This document shows positions 19,643 through 28,093 of a stretch of 64,000 nt of DNA, one piece after another. The stretch is from Vibrio qingdaonensis (GTDB lineage Bacteria > Pseudomonadota > Gammaproteobacteria > Enterobacterales > Vibrionaceae): positions 44,815 through 108,814 of the forward strand of contig NZ_JAKRRY010000017.1 in the NCBI RefSeq assembly GCF_026191675.1. The letters run 5' to 3'. Position 1 is the first letter of the stretch. Every line of letters begins with the position of its first letter. The notes under the pieces are model-generated. The model was not told the DNA's origin and made no database searches. It saw only the letters and a program-made list of their open reading frames with translations. The translations under genes and the position numbers were made by a program.

Positions 19643-20833
19643 ATGGCGAAATTGGATGCCTATTTTGGCGAATATGGTGGGCAGTTCGTACCACAAATTC
19701 TTGTACCTGCGCTTGATCAACTTGAACAAGCTTTCATTGATGCACAGGAGGACGATGAATTTCAGGCGGAATTCATGGGACTGCTGCAAGAATACGCTGG
19801 ACGCCCAACCGCATTAACGCTTACGCGCAACTTAACGAAAGGGACAAAAACAAAATTGTACCTAAAACGTGAAGATCTGTTGCACGGTGGCGCGCATAAA
19901 ACCAACCAAGTGCTTGGTCAAGCGTTACTCGCAAAGCGCATGGGGAAAAAAGAAATCATCGCAGAAACCGGTGCAGGTCAACATGGCGTCGCCACCGCTC
20001 TAGCCTGTGCCTTGCTCGGTCTTAAGTGCCGCGTTTATATGGGGGCTAAAGACGTTGAGCGTCAAAACCCGAACGTTTTCCGTATGCGTTTAATGGGCGC
20101 GGAAGTGATTCCTGTGCACTCCGGCTCCGCCACACTAAAAGACGCCTGTAACGAAGCTCTACGTGATTGGTCTGCCAGCTACGAAGACGCGCATTACCTA
20201 CTCGGTACGGCAGCGGGGCCGCACCCATTCCCAACCATAGTGCGTGAATTTCAACGCATGATTGGTGAAGAAACCAAACATCAAATTTTAGCACGTGAAG
20301 GCCGCTTGCCAGACGCCGTCATCGCCTGTGTTGGTGGTGGCTCAAATGCTATTGGTATGTTTGCTGACTTCATCGAAGAAGAGTCAGTTCGTCTGATCGG
20401 TGTTGAGCCTGCAGGGCTTGGTATTGATACCGACCAACATGGTGCACCACTTAAGCACGGCACGACTGGCATATTCTTTGGCATGAAAGCGCCATTAATG
20501 CAGGACCCTCATGGTCAGATTGAAGAGTCTTATTCGGTATCTGCGGGACTTGATTTCCCATCTGTTGGTCCGCAACACGCTCACCTAAACGCCATTGGTC
20601 GTGCTGAGTATGGCGCAATTACCGATGATGAAGCACTAGAGGCCTTCCAAATTCTTGCTCGTCAGGAAGGTATCATTCCGGCTCTAGAGTCGTCTCACGC
20701 ACTCGCATACGCGTTGAAAATGGCGCACGATGAACCAGAAAAAGAACAGTTGTTAGTGGTAAACCTCTCAGGTCGTGGAGACAAAGATATCTTTACGGTA
20801 CATGACATTTTGAAAGAAAAAGGAGCGCTATAA
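19643..20833 (+). CDS. trpB: Tryptophan synthase beta chain
   Basis: 396 aa PLP enzyme that joins indole and serine. The PLP Lys is K86 in HGGAHKTNQ; the phosphate-binding loop is [16 protein letters not shown] is the catalytic Glu region. GAGAGGAAACAACC upstream is a good ribosome site. Stop and trpA start overlap (TAATG). Confidence 0.98.
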   Translation: MAKLDAYFGEYGGQFVPQILVPALDQLEQAFIDAQEDDEFQAEFMGLLQEYAGRPTALTLTRNLTKGTKTKLYLKREDLLHGGAHKTNQVLGQALLAKRMGKKEIIAETGAGQHGVATALACALLGLKCRVYMGAKDVERQNPNVFRMRLMGAEVIPVHSGSATLKDACNEALRDWSASYEDAHYLLGTAAGPHPFPTIVREFQRMIGEETKHQILAREGRLPDAVIACVGGGSNAIGMFADFIEEESVRLIGVEPAGLGIDTDQHGAPLKHGTTGIFFGMKAPLMQDPHGQIEESYSVSAGLDFPSVGPQHAHLNAIGRAEYGAITDDEALEAFQILARQEGIIPALESSHALAYALKMAHDEPEKEQLLVVNLSGRGDKDIFTVHDILKEKGAL

Positions 20834-21639
20834 TGGACCGTTATCAAGACATGTTTCGTCGCCTAGCAGAAAAAAAACAAGGCGCTTTTGTCCCATTCGT
20901 GACCATTGGTGATCCCAATCCTGAGCTGTCTTTACAGATCATGGAAACCCTTGTCGATGCAGGTGCCGATGCACTTGAACTAGGTATGCCATTTTCCGAT
21001 CCTCAAGCCGATGGTCCAACCATTCAAGGGGCGAACATCCGCGCGCTTGAGGCGAAAACCACGCCACCTATCTGCTTTGATTTGATTGCGAAAATCCGCA
21101 GCAAGTACCCGGAACTGCCTATTGGTCTGCTTATGTACGCCAACTTAGTGTACTCAAAAGGTGTTGATGCGTTTTACCAACAGTGCGCTGCCGTTGGCGT
21201 AGACTCCGTACTCATTGCCGATGTACCAACTAATGAAAGTAAAGAGTTTGTTGCAGCAGCGCATAAACATGGTGTACACCCTATCTTTATTGCACCTCCA
21301 ACAGCGACAGAAGACACGATCAAGCAAGTCGCTGAGCTCGGTGGAGGTTACACCTACTTACTGTCTCGCGCTGGCGTGACAGGTACTGAAACCAAAGCCA
21401 ATATGCCAATGACCACGCAATTAGACAAATTGATCAAACATGACGCTCCACCGTCATTACTAGGCTTTGGTATCTCTGAACCGCAGCAAGTTAAAGATGC
21501 GCTTGCCGCAGGCGCAGCGGGTGCCATTTCAGGTTCGGCGGTAGTCAAAACTATCGAGCGTAACCTCGAGAGCCCAACAAAAATGCTTACTGAACTCAGT
21601 GAATTTGTTGCATCAATGAAAGCAGCTACTCAACACTAA
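20833..21639 (+). CDS. trpA: Tryptophan synthase alpha chain
   Basis: 268 aa (beta/alpha)8 barrel that cleaves indole-3-glycerol phosphate and passes indole to TrpB. Catalytic Glu49 ([13 protein letters not shown]) and Asp60 fall at the same positions as in E. coli. LLSRAGVTG is the phosphate-binding loop. Last gene of the operon, followed after 21 bases by a strong terminator. Confidence 0.98.
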   Translation: MDRYQDMFRRLAEKKQGAFVPFVTIGDPNPELSLQIMETLVDAGADALELGMPFSDPQADGPTIQGANIRALEAKTTPPICFDLIAKIRSKYPELPIGLLMYANLVYSKGVDAFYQQCAAVGVDSVLIADVPTNESKEFVAAAHKHGVHPIFIAPPTATEDTIKQVAELGGGYTYLLSRAGVTGTETKANMPMTTQLDKLIKHDAPPSLLGFGISEPQQVKDALAAGAAGAISGSAVVKTIERNLESPTKMLTELSEFVASMKAATQH

Positions 21640-21660
21640 GTTAATTGTTATCAGTTCATA

Positions 21661-21690
21661 AAGGTTGCACTTGCGTGCAACCTTTTTTTT
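21661..21690 (+). terminator. Terminator of the trp operon
   Basis: Perfect ten-pair stem AAGGTTGCAC/GTGCAACCTT, loop TTGC, then eight T (counting the stem end). Confidence 0.93.
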
Positions 21691-21755
21691 ACATTCCAAC
21701 TTATCAACCCATTCAAGCTTTGTATCTTTTCTCACGCTCCCATGATAAGAGCTCA

Positions 21756-21771
21756 ACGCAAACGTTTGCTA
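21756..21771 (+). promoter_or_regulatory. PurR-like operator upstream of the symporter gene
   Basis: ACGCAAACGTTTGCTA matches the PurR box ANGCAANCGNTTNCNT at all fixed positions but the last. It lies about 180 bases before the symporter start. Other LacI-family repressors bind similar GCAAACGTTTGC cores, so the regulator is not certain. Confidence 0.5.
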
Positions 21772-21953
21772 TCGATGGTAAATTCGCCACTTGGTACTCA
21801 CTTTGTGCATTATTCTGCATTATTCGTTTTCTAACAGTTGCTAAGAGTGCTAATAAAGTGTAAAAAATCACTCGAAATAATAGTCTGACATTTTCCGTTC
21901 TAATGGAAGACTATACTGGGATATTAAAATTTTACAGCACAGAGGTTAAGGAA

Positions 21954-23207
21954 GTGTTAAAAGACAAGTCAATGATAAAAAATATCGGTGTCCAAGTCGT
22001 TATCGCGATGATTCTCGGCACCGTAATAGGGGCAATAATGGGTCAGTCAGCGGCGATGTTTGCACCGCTCGGTACCATTTTCATCAATTTAATTAAAATG
22101 CTCGTTATTCCACTGGTTGCAGTAGCACTTATTTCTGGTGCGGCTGGACTAGGTAACAGTAGTAACGCAGGCAAAGTTGGCGCTACTACGCTGGCGTTTT
22201 TTGGCCTGACTTCAGCACTTGCTGTTGCACTGGCTCTATTCATGGGTGAAATTTTCGAACCAGGCGTCAACATCGACACCGCTGGTATCGAAGGCATGTT
22301 CTCTACTGAATACGCTTCAAAAGGTGATCTACCTTCTTTCTGGGCGACCCTAACCGGTATGATCCCGACCAACGTTTTCCAATCACTGAATGAAGCAAAC
22401 ATCCTGCAAATTCTCGTTTTCTGCTTATTCTTTGGTATTGGTTTATCAAAGCTTGAAGTATCAAAGCGCGACCCTCTTCTTAACGGCGTAAATTCAATTG
22501 TTGATGTCATGGTTTGGATGATCAACAAAGTCATGATCATTGCTCCAATTGGCGTATTTGGTCTAATGGCTGAAGCTGTGGGTACATTTGGTTTTGGTGC
22601 CCTAATGGTTGTGTTCAAACTGTTCGTGGTTTACACCGCAGCGATTTTGATATTTGGTTTTGTGGTTTACCCATTACTTATCCAAGTGTTCACCAAAACG
22701 TCAGCTAAAAAATTCCTTAGCGTAATGAAGAAGCCACAAGCGGTTGCCCTATCGACAGCCTCTTCTATGGCAACACTTCCTGTCACAATGGAAGCATGTG
22801 AGAAAGAGCTAGGTGTACGTAACTCAACAGCCTCTTTTGTTCTGCCGCTAGGTGCAACGATTAACATGTCTGGTAATGCGATTTACTACGGCTTGGTTGC
22901 TATTTTCTTTGCTCAGCTGTTCAACATTGATTTATCAATGGGCGCGTACGTCGCAATCATCGTGACATCAACACTTGGTGCCGTAGGGCAAGCGGGTGTT
23001 CCAGGTCCTTCGTTCCTAGTGGTTGCCGTATTGCTTGCAGCAGGCATTCCAATTGAAGGGCTACCACTTCTGTTCGCTCTTGACCGTATCTTCGATATGA
23101 TCCGTACTGCGCTTAACATCACTGGCGACGCCGCTTGTGCTGTTATCGTTGATGCGCTTGTTGAAGAAGAAGCGAATGCGACAGAACTGAAGCAACAAGA
23201 AGCGTAA
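21954..23207 (+). CDS. Dicarboxylate/amino acid:cation symporter (DAACS family)
   Basis: 417 aa inner-membrane glutamate/aspartate/dicarboxylate carrier driven by Na+ or H+. Family signatures are present: MLVIPLVAVALISGAAGLG in TM3, ALSTASSMATLPVT (HP1, serine-rich), GATINMSGNAIYYGL (TM7 NMDG-like NMSG), AGVPGPSFLVVAVLLAAGIP (HP2) and DRIFDMIRTALNITGDAACAVIV (TM8). I chose GTG 21954 (product MLKDKSMIKNIG), with GAGG 8 bases upstream; the frame is open 17 codons further, to 21903. It stands alone between terminators. The PurR-like box upstream would suit an aspartate carrier, since aspartate feeds purine synthesis (inference). Confidence 0.93.
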   Translation: MLKDKSMIKNIGVQVVIAMILGTVIGAIMGQSAAMFAPLGTIFINLIKMLVIPLVAVALISGAAGLGNSSNAGKVGATTLAFFGLTSALAVALALFMGEIFEPGVNIDTAGIEGMFSTEYASKGDLPSFWATLTGMIPTNVFQSLNEANILQILVFCLFFGIGLSKLEVSKRDPLLNGVNSIVDVMVWMINKVMIIAPIGVFGLMAEAVGTFGFGALMVVFKLFVVYTAAILIFGFVVYPLLIQVFTKTSAKKFLSVMKKPQAVALSTASSMATLPVTMEACEKELGVRNSTASFVLPLGATINMSGNAIYYGLVAIFFAQLFNIDLSMGAYVAIIVTSTLGAVGQAGVPGPSFLVVAVLLAAGIPIEGLPLLFALDRIFDMIRTALNITGDAACAVIVDALVEEEANATELKQQEA

Positions 23208-23263
23208 ACATCTAAAACAAACGTACTGCTTTATTAAACCAAAAAGTAGTCACGATAGAACCC

Positions 23264-23292
23264 AAAGCCGGTCGAAATTCGATCGGCTTTTT
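23264..23292 (+). terminator. Terminator after the symporter gene
   Basis: Stem AAAGCCGGTCG/CGATCGGCTTT (one G-T wobble), loop AAATT, then a T-run. Confidence 0.85.
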
Positions 23293-23334
23293 AATACCTA
23301 CCCTATCCAATTTCGCACTAGAGCAGTCTCACAT

Positions 23335-24540
23335 TCATACCCGCGCAATCATATTGTCCATGTTTGTCGATAAGGTAAGTAAGGTATTTTTGTAGTCCAC
23401 GCTTTGCTCAATATTGTTCACGCAATCCTTCAGTTTAGTTTTAGATAAACTTAGGCGCTGAGCATTATTATTCGTTAACTCAGAGAGCTGTTCGGATTGG
23501 GCTTTGACTGCGCGGCCAAAATGAACAAGTTGACCAATATCATCGGAAATCTCAACAAACTTCACTTCCGACTCACTGCAACGCGACATCAGTGCCGTAA
23601 TCTTGTGATTACTCTGCTCAATTCTCGATTTAAGAGCGTCAGAGACGTGCATCAACTCTTGATTGATGTCTTTAATGTCTAACACCGAGCAACGCGAGGT
23701 TTCCGACAATTCACGAACCTGCTCTGCAACCACGGAAAAGCCACGCCCCAATTCACCTGCCCTCGCCGCCTCTATTGCTGCATTCAATGCTAGCAGATTG
23801 GTTTGATCTGAAATCTTCTCTATTAATGCGACGGATCGACTCGCCTTTTCAACCGCTATCATCATCTGCTGACTAGCATTAGATACGACCTTAGAATCAG
23901 CAGTAAGACCTTGTACACCGTTAGCGATGCTCGAAATATTCTTGCGCACCACTTGAAGACTACTCGAAAGCGACTCAATTGAGACAAGCGCCGTTGAGGC
24001 GCTGTGAGTATTACACTCAGCTGCCTGAGCCATTTTCCTGATTTCTGCCGCGGTTTGATCCACATACTCACTTTGATTTTTAACATTCCTCAAGGTGTCA
24101 GCAGATAAACCATCGAGGTTGTAAGACAGTTTTCTAAGTTCACTGACCGCCTCAGACATGTCTTTTAACAACGTGACTAATTTATCCAATGTTGCATCCG
24201 TCGCTTCACCTATTTGACCAAACTCATCAGAACCTGAAAAACCAATTCGAGCCTCTATGTCGCCGCCGTTAACCGCATTCATTACGATTTTCACATGTTG
24301 CAATAATGGTAAGATGCTGTTTTTTATCAGCCATGACAACGCAAAATTCATCAACATAGACAACAACAACACGGTAACTAACATCTGATCGTTATACGTC
24401 AACGCCTCCGCTGTCATTACGATATATAGTGCAGCGATGCCTATCACTAAACAGGCAACCACACTCGGTATCATAAGCTTCCAATTCATACTCACATTCA
24501 TTAGTACTCTGTCGACAATCCCTATCTTGACCACATCCAT
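23335..24540 (-). CDS. Methyl-accepting chemotaxis-type signal transducer without a periplasmic sensor
   Basis: 401 aa. Two membrane helices (about residues 24-44 and 54-72) are separated by only about ten residues, so there is no periplasmic ligand domain. A HAMP-like linker follows ([21 protein letters not shown] to about residue 125), then the MCP signalling domain with the hairpin tip [36 protein letters not shown], which binds CheA/CheW. No CheR-tethering pentapeptide is at the C-terminus. AGGAGA precedes the ATG. The lack of a sensor suggests it reads membrane or cytoplasmic state, or works through a partner (inference). Confidence 0.92.
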   Translation of the reverse strand: MDVVKIGIVDRVLMNVSMNWKLMIPSVVACLVIGIAALYIVMTAEALTYNDQMLVTVLLLSMLMNFALSWLIKNSILPLLQHVKIVMNAVNGGDIEARIGFSGSDEFGQIGEATDATLDKLVTLLKDMSEAVSELRKLSYNLDGLSADTLRNVKNQSEYVDQTAAEIRKMAQAAECNTHSASTALVSIESLSSSLQVVRKNISSIANGVQGLTADSKVVSNASQQMMIAVEKASRSVALIEKISDQTNLLALNAAIEAARAGELGRGFSVVAEQVRELSETSRCSVLDIKDINQELMHVSDALKSRIEQSNHKITALMSRCSESEVKFVEISDDIGQLVHFGRAVKAQSEQLSELTNNNAQRLSLSKTKLKDCVNNIEQSVDYKNTLLTLSTNMDNMIARV

Positions 24541-24990
24541 TTACGCTCTCCTATAAAAAACACCACTATATTGTAGATACCCAAAAGCCAAATTGTACAC
24601 AATAATTTAAAACATCGTACACACAATTAAGTTTAACGTCAGCTCGAACACCACTCTTTTCGCCCTCATGTTGCGGGTAATATCAGCCTTTCAATAGAGA
24701 TACGGTTGCGCTTATTGCGTGGCATAAGTCGCAGATTACAATGAAACGCAAAAAAATCGCTCATCCAATCTTTACAAGAAGATCATTAAACAACGATTAA
24801 TCAAAGACTTACGATCAACTCTAGATTTTCATTATCTGCCCAATTCGTATAACCAGCTCGTCTTCTACTATGGTTAACAAACCACTGTTATCGAACTACA
24901 GCTTTACAGCACCTTGAAATGCGTCATTAAGGTTCAAAGGTATTTCATCGGTCGATAACAGAATGTTTAGGAAAGGAACTCGAGGACACT
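24541..24990. other. 450-base gap without a recognised gene
   Basis: AT-rich spacer between the chemoreceptor and the orphan gene at 24991. I see no terminator, RNA gene or good ORF in it. The last 20 bases contain AGGAAAGGAACTCGAGGACACT, a purine-rich ribosome site for the next gene. Confidence 0.6.
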
Positions 24991-25659
24991 ATGGGAAAAA
25001 TCATTTTTTACATGCCCACGCCCACAACGGATGCTAGAGCATGGCTAGAATACGGTGACTATCAAGACGAACATGGCACTTACGCCACCAGCCTAACAAG
25101 ACGAAAAAACCATCGATGGATTCAACATTTATGGACAGAAAAACAAAAAGAAGCGATTCAAGTGTGGTATCAACCTGGAGTGAAAGTGCCCGATCTGGTG
25201 AATATCGCCAATGACGACCAAATTTATATTCGGGGTCATGGTTTCCCCGGTACAGAAAGTATTTCTATGGCAAAAAGTTGGGGAACAAAAGTTGGCCATC
25301 GGTTTGTCGTGGATCGTCTAAAGGAGAATGGACTACCTAAAACCTTTACAGGTAAAATTAAGTGCTATAACTGTAACAGTGCATCATGGTTTGATGGTAA
25401 TCGGAGTTTTGCACAAGCATTGGCTGACTATATGTATGGCTGGGGCTATGACAAGTGCACGTACTATGGTTATCGCGGCAAATTGGATTCCTATTACAAA
25501 GAAGGACTTGCCGGGCTTCACAAATACGTTCGAGCCAACGGCGGCGATACTGATGGCGTTTGCCGGGCCAGTGATGCACGAGTGCAAATCAAACCACAAG
25601 ACTTACACCCGCCGCAATACGCTTCCATTTCGGGGCTTAAAAAACCTATCGCGCAATAA
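24991..25659 (+). CDS. Uncharacterised protein with a possible caspase-fold (clan CD) His/Cys pair
   Basis: 222 aa, not recognised with certainty. There is no signal peptide or membrane helix. The pattern hydrophobic-strand then RGHG (DQIYIRGHGFPG, His83) and, about 45 residues on, hydrophobic-strand then Cys (GKIKCYNCNSA, Cys125 and Cys128) is that of clan CD cysteine proteases such as C80/RTX CPDs and gingipains. Aromatic residues are abundant (YMYGWGYDKCTYYGYRGK). Single-gene unit with its own ribosome site. The last codons (KKPIAQ) lie inside a 20-base tandem repeat that runs past the stop. It could instead be a non-enzymatic adhesin-like or effector domain. Confidence 0.65.
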   Translation: MGKIIFYMPTPTTDARAWLEYGDYQDEHGTYATSLTRRKNHRWIQHLWTEKQKEAIQVWYQPGVKVPDLVNIANDDQIYIRGHGFPGTESISMAKSWGTKVGHRFVVDRLKENGLPKTFTGKIKCYNCNSASWFDGNRSFAQALADYMYGWGYDKCTYYGYRGKLDSYYKEGLAGLHKYVRANGGDTDGVCRASDARVQIKPQDLHPPQYASISGLKKPIAQ

Positions 25660-25719
25660 TCAAACCTATCGCGCACTAATCAAAACAATCGCGCACTAAT
25701 CAAAACAATCAAAACAATC
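25642..25719. repeat. 20-base tandem repeat spanning the stop codon of the orphan gene
   Basis: Three 20-base units (AAACCTATCGCGCAATAATC, AAACCTATCGCGCACTAATC, AAAACAATCGCGCACTAATC) at 25642-25701, then two copies of the nine-base half AAAACAATC. The first unit contains the gene's TAA. Confidence 0.9.
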
Positions 25720-25962
25720 AAAGGTGATGGCGCATTGCCTTTGATTACCATTCGTTCTAGTTAATTTCTCTTCATTTAGGCGTGATACTGGTTCGCTAGG
25801 TATAAGCGGCCCCTCTCTTTATTTTAACGACGTGCCATTTACTTTATCGTGGTAAAGGGCTAATGGCGGAACGTTATTGTTTCTAATTGTCTCAAATGGT
25901 TTTGTATTCTTTAAGTTTTGGTTACACTGTCGTCAATTATTACTGCAAGGTTTGCAAGAAAC

Positions 25963-26535
25963 ATGAAGCAACTTATTGATTTTATTCCCCTGATTATTTT
26001 CTTTGTGCTGTATAAAATGCAGGACATCTATGTCGCAACAGGCGCACTCATTGCTGCGACAGCAGTACAAATTGTCTTAACCTACTTCCTTTATAAAAAA
26101 GTAGAAAAGATGCAGGTCATCACCTTCCTAATGGTCGCGGTATTTGGTGGCATGACTATCTTCTTACACGATGACAATTTCATTAAGTGGAAAGTCACCA
26201 TCGTGTACACTATTTTTGCAATTGGTCTAGCAGTCAGCCATGCCATTGGCCGTAGCGCTATTAAAGGCATGCTTGGCAAAGAAATTACCTTACCTGATCA
26301 CGTCTGGGCGAAGGTGACTTGGGCTTGGGTAGCGTTCTTCTCGTTTTGTGCAGGCCTAAACGTATATGTCGCTTATGAGTTTCCACTCGATGTATGGGTG
26401 AACTTTAAAGTCTTTGGTCTATTAGCTGCCACGCTCGGCTTTACGGTTGTAACCGGTGTCTACATCTACAAATACATGCCAAAAGACGAAGACGGAAAAC
26501 CAACCAAAAATGAGAATGAAGATCACATGTCTTGA
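25963..26535 (+). CDS. yciB: Inner-membrane septation protein A (IspZ/YciB)
   Basis: 190 aa, five or six membrane helices, starting [18 protein letters not shown] with the family's acidic DFIP motif. [17 protein letters not shown] between helices is also typical. In E. coli YciB affects envelope synthesis and septation. I chose the ATG at 25963; the frame extends 15 codons upstream, but those residues are not part of the family start. Confidence 0.95.
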   Translation: MKQLIDFIPLIIFFVLYKMQDIYVATGALIAATAVQIVLTYFLYKKVEKMQVITFLMVAVFGGMTIFLHDDNFIKWKVTIVYTIFAIGLAVSHAIGRSAIKGMLGKEITLPDHVWAKVTWAWVAFFSFCAGLNVYVAYEFPLDVWVNFKVFGLLAATLGFTVVTGVYIYKYMPKDEDGKPTKNENEDHMS

Positions 26536-26605
26536 TTCGCTGTGCGGATTTTGTATACTCCGCACCATATCTGAATTGCAGCGACCTTAGGGTCGCTGTT
26601 TTGCT
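26532..26605 (+). promoter_or_regulatory. Promoter-like site and terminator-like hairpin before yciA
   Basis: TTGATT (26532-26537), 16 bases, TATACT (26554-26559) looks like a promoter for yciA. Just downstream, CAGCGACC/GGTCGCTG with loop TTAG (26579-26598), followed by TTTTGCTTTTT, looks like a terminator. It may end yciB transcripts or attenuate those from this promoter. Confidence 0.55.
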
Positions 26606-26623
26606 TTTTGGAAGCTTATCATC

Positions 26624-27025
26624 ATGACAAATACAATTACGACCACTCCTAAAGGTCAGTTAATCATCCGAACGCTGGCAATGCCGGAAAACACCAACGC
26701 TAACGGTGACATCTTTGGCGGCTGGATCATGTCTCAACTCGACTTAGCTGGCGGTATTCTTGCAAAAGAAATTTCTCACGGTCGAATCGCCACGGTGTCC
26801 GTATCAGGCATCACATTTAAACATCCAGTAAAAGTAGGTGATGTGGTTTGCTGCTATGGCGAGTGCACAAAAATCGGCAACACCTCAATGTCTATTAACC
26901 TTGAGGTTTGGGTTAAACCAGTGACGGTAGAAGGTGTTGGCGAGCGTTATCAAGTCTGCGAAGGAACATTTCATTACGTCGCCATTGACGGAAATGGGAG
27001 ACCACGTCCAATTAATCCAAATTAA
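26624..27025 (+). CDS. yciA: Acyl-CoA thioester hydrolase YciA
   Basis: 133 aa hotdog-fold thioesterase that hydrolyses a broad range of acyl-CoAs. NANGDIFGGWIMSQLDLAG carries the active-site Asp, and VSGITFKHPVKVGDVV is the second family motif. Full length for the family. Confidence 0.95.
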   Translation: MTNTITTTPKGQLIIRTLAMPENTNANGDIFGGWIMSQLDLAGGILAKEISHGRIATVSVSGITFKHPVKVGDVVCCYGECTKIGNTSMSINLEVWVKPVTVEGVGERYQVCEGTFHYVAIDGNGRPRPINPN

Positions 27026-27212
27026 GCATCAGTGGACGATGACTTTTACGCTAAAAAGTGACATCGTATAGCCATAGGTATCGTGCGCGTTATTTTTCTC
27101 TGTACGTTAGCAAAAGCCAAGTTACGTTTCCGTCGTCAAAGAGCGGAACGACCCATCGCTAACAATATAACCGCACCATTTGTCACGACTTAATGATTTG
27201 AAGGAACCAAAT

Positions 27213-27509
27213 ATGTGGTATGTCATTTTTTCTCAAGACGTAGAGAACTCACTTGAGAAGCGTATGAGTGTTCGTCCTCAACACCTCGCTAGGCTGCAAC
27301 AACTTCAAGATGAAGGACGCCTGTTAACTGCGGGGCCAATGCCGGCTATTGACAGCGATAACCCAGGCGATGCAGGTTTTACTGGTTCCACCGTCATCGC
27401 AGAGTTTAACTCTTTAGCAGATGCACAAGCGTGGGCCGACAGTGACCCGTATATCGATGCTGGCGTGTACCAAAACGTCATCGTAAAACCTTTTAAAAAA
27501 GTATTCTAA
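27213..27509 (+). CDS. yciI: YciI-family protein
   Basis: 98 aa ferredoxin-like fold protein: MWYVIFSQD at the start, then [21 protein letters not shown] and [16 protein letters not shown], which contain the conserved His and Asp of the family. Biochemical function is unknown. AAGGAACCAAAT before the ATG at 27213 sets the start; the frame is open 11 codons further. It is 4 bases from the pilotin gene, so the two are cotranscribed. Confidence 0.94.
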   Translation: MWYVIFSQDVENSLEKRMSVRPQHLARLQQLQDEGRLLTAGPMPAIDSDNPGDAGFTGSTVIAEFNSLADAQAWADSDPYIDAGVYQNVIVKPFKKVF

Positions 27510-27513
27510 TATC

Positions 27514-27954
27514 ATGAAATCTCTTTTAAAAAGTCGCGTCATCTGGTTATCACTTGCTGCCCTTACCTCACTTGCTGGCTGTTCAAGCAAAGGTGACGAT
27601 GAGCAACGTCAGTTAGAAATGCTCGCGCAAAGCCGAGCCAGTATTTTATCTTCTGGTTTACCGATCGAGCATGGTCCTCTTTCCATCATGAAAGCTTCCG
27701 CGAATAAAGGCATGGTTGAGATTATGATGCTCTATAACACGGATGCTCGTGGTGCTAAGCCTATTGATGAAGTCTTGCATAACAGCATGAACTTTTACTG
27801 TACCGACAGGGAAGTGAAAGCCAATCTCGACTTAGGGCTGACTTATCGCATTATGATGCGGAATACTCGCGGACAAATGATGGTCGACCAAGTCGTGACT
27901 AAGCAATATTGTAACCAACCGTCCAAGTCTGCTGCTCAACCCGCAACAAAATAA
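27514..27954 (+). CDS. aspS: Type II secretion pilotin lipoprotein, GspS-beta/AspS family
   Basis: 146 aa lipoprotein with lipobox SLAGC (Cys at about residue 23). The mature part is small, with two Cys (FYCTDREV and KQYCNQ) that can form the disulfide known in AspS pilotins. Family knowledge: carries the secretin GspD to the outer membrane. In vibrios this gene sits apart from the main eps operon, next to yciI and metE, as here. No strong ribosome site; probably coupled to yciI. Confidence 0.85.
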   Translation: MKSLLKSRVIWLSLAALTSLAGCSSKGDDEQRQLEMLAQSRASILSSGLPIEHGPLSIMKASANKGMVEIMMLYNTDARGAKPIDEVLHNSMNFYCTDREVKANLDLGLTYRIMMRNTRGQMMVDQVVTKQYCNQPSKSAAQPATK

Positions 27955-28031
27955 GACGGTTGGCGAAATGCTTAACGAGCTAATGACTAATAGCTAATAA
28001 GCTTGCTTAATGGCGTGTTTGAAATACCAAT

Positions 28032-28061
28032 AAAAACGGCTTGCAGATGCAAGCCGTTTTT
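28032..28061. terminator. Bidirectional terminator between aspS and metE
   Basis: Long perfect inverted repeat AAAAACGGCTTGCA/TGCAAGCCGTTTTT with a two-base centre. Confidence 0.9.
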
Positions 28062-28093
28062 AATTTTACGATATAAGCATGACCGAAACCTCG

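Noticed and set aside
21645..21863. 72-codon ORF after trpA
   Set aside because: It runs through the trp terminator hairpin and the PurR-like box; its product shows no family features.
25642..25719. Possible attachment site or transposon end
   Set aside because: Plain tandem units; no integrase, transposase or flanking duplication nearby.
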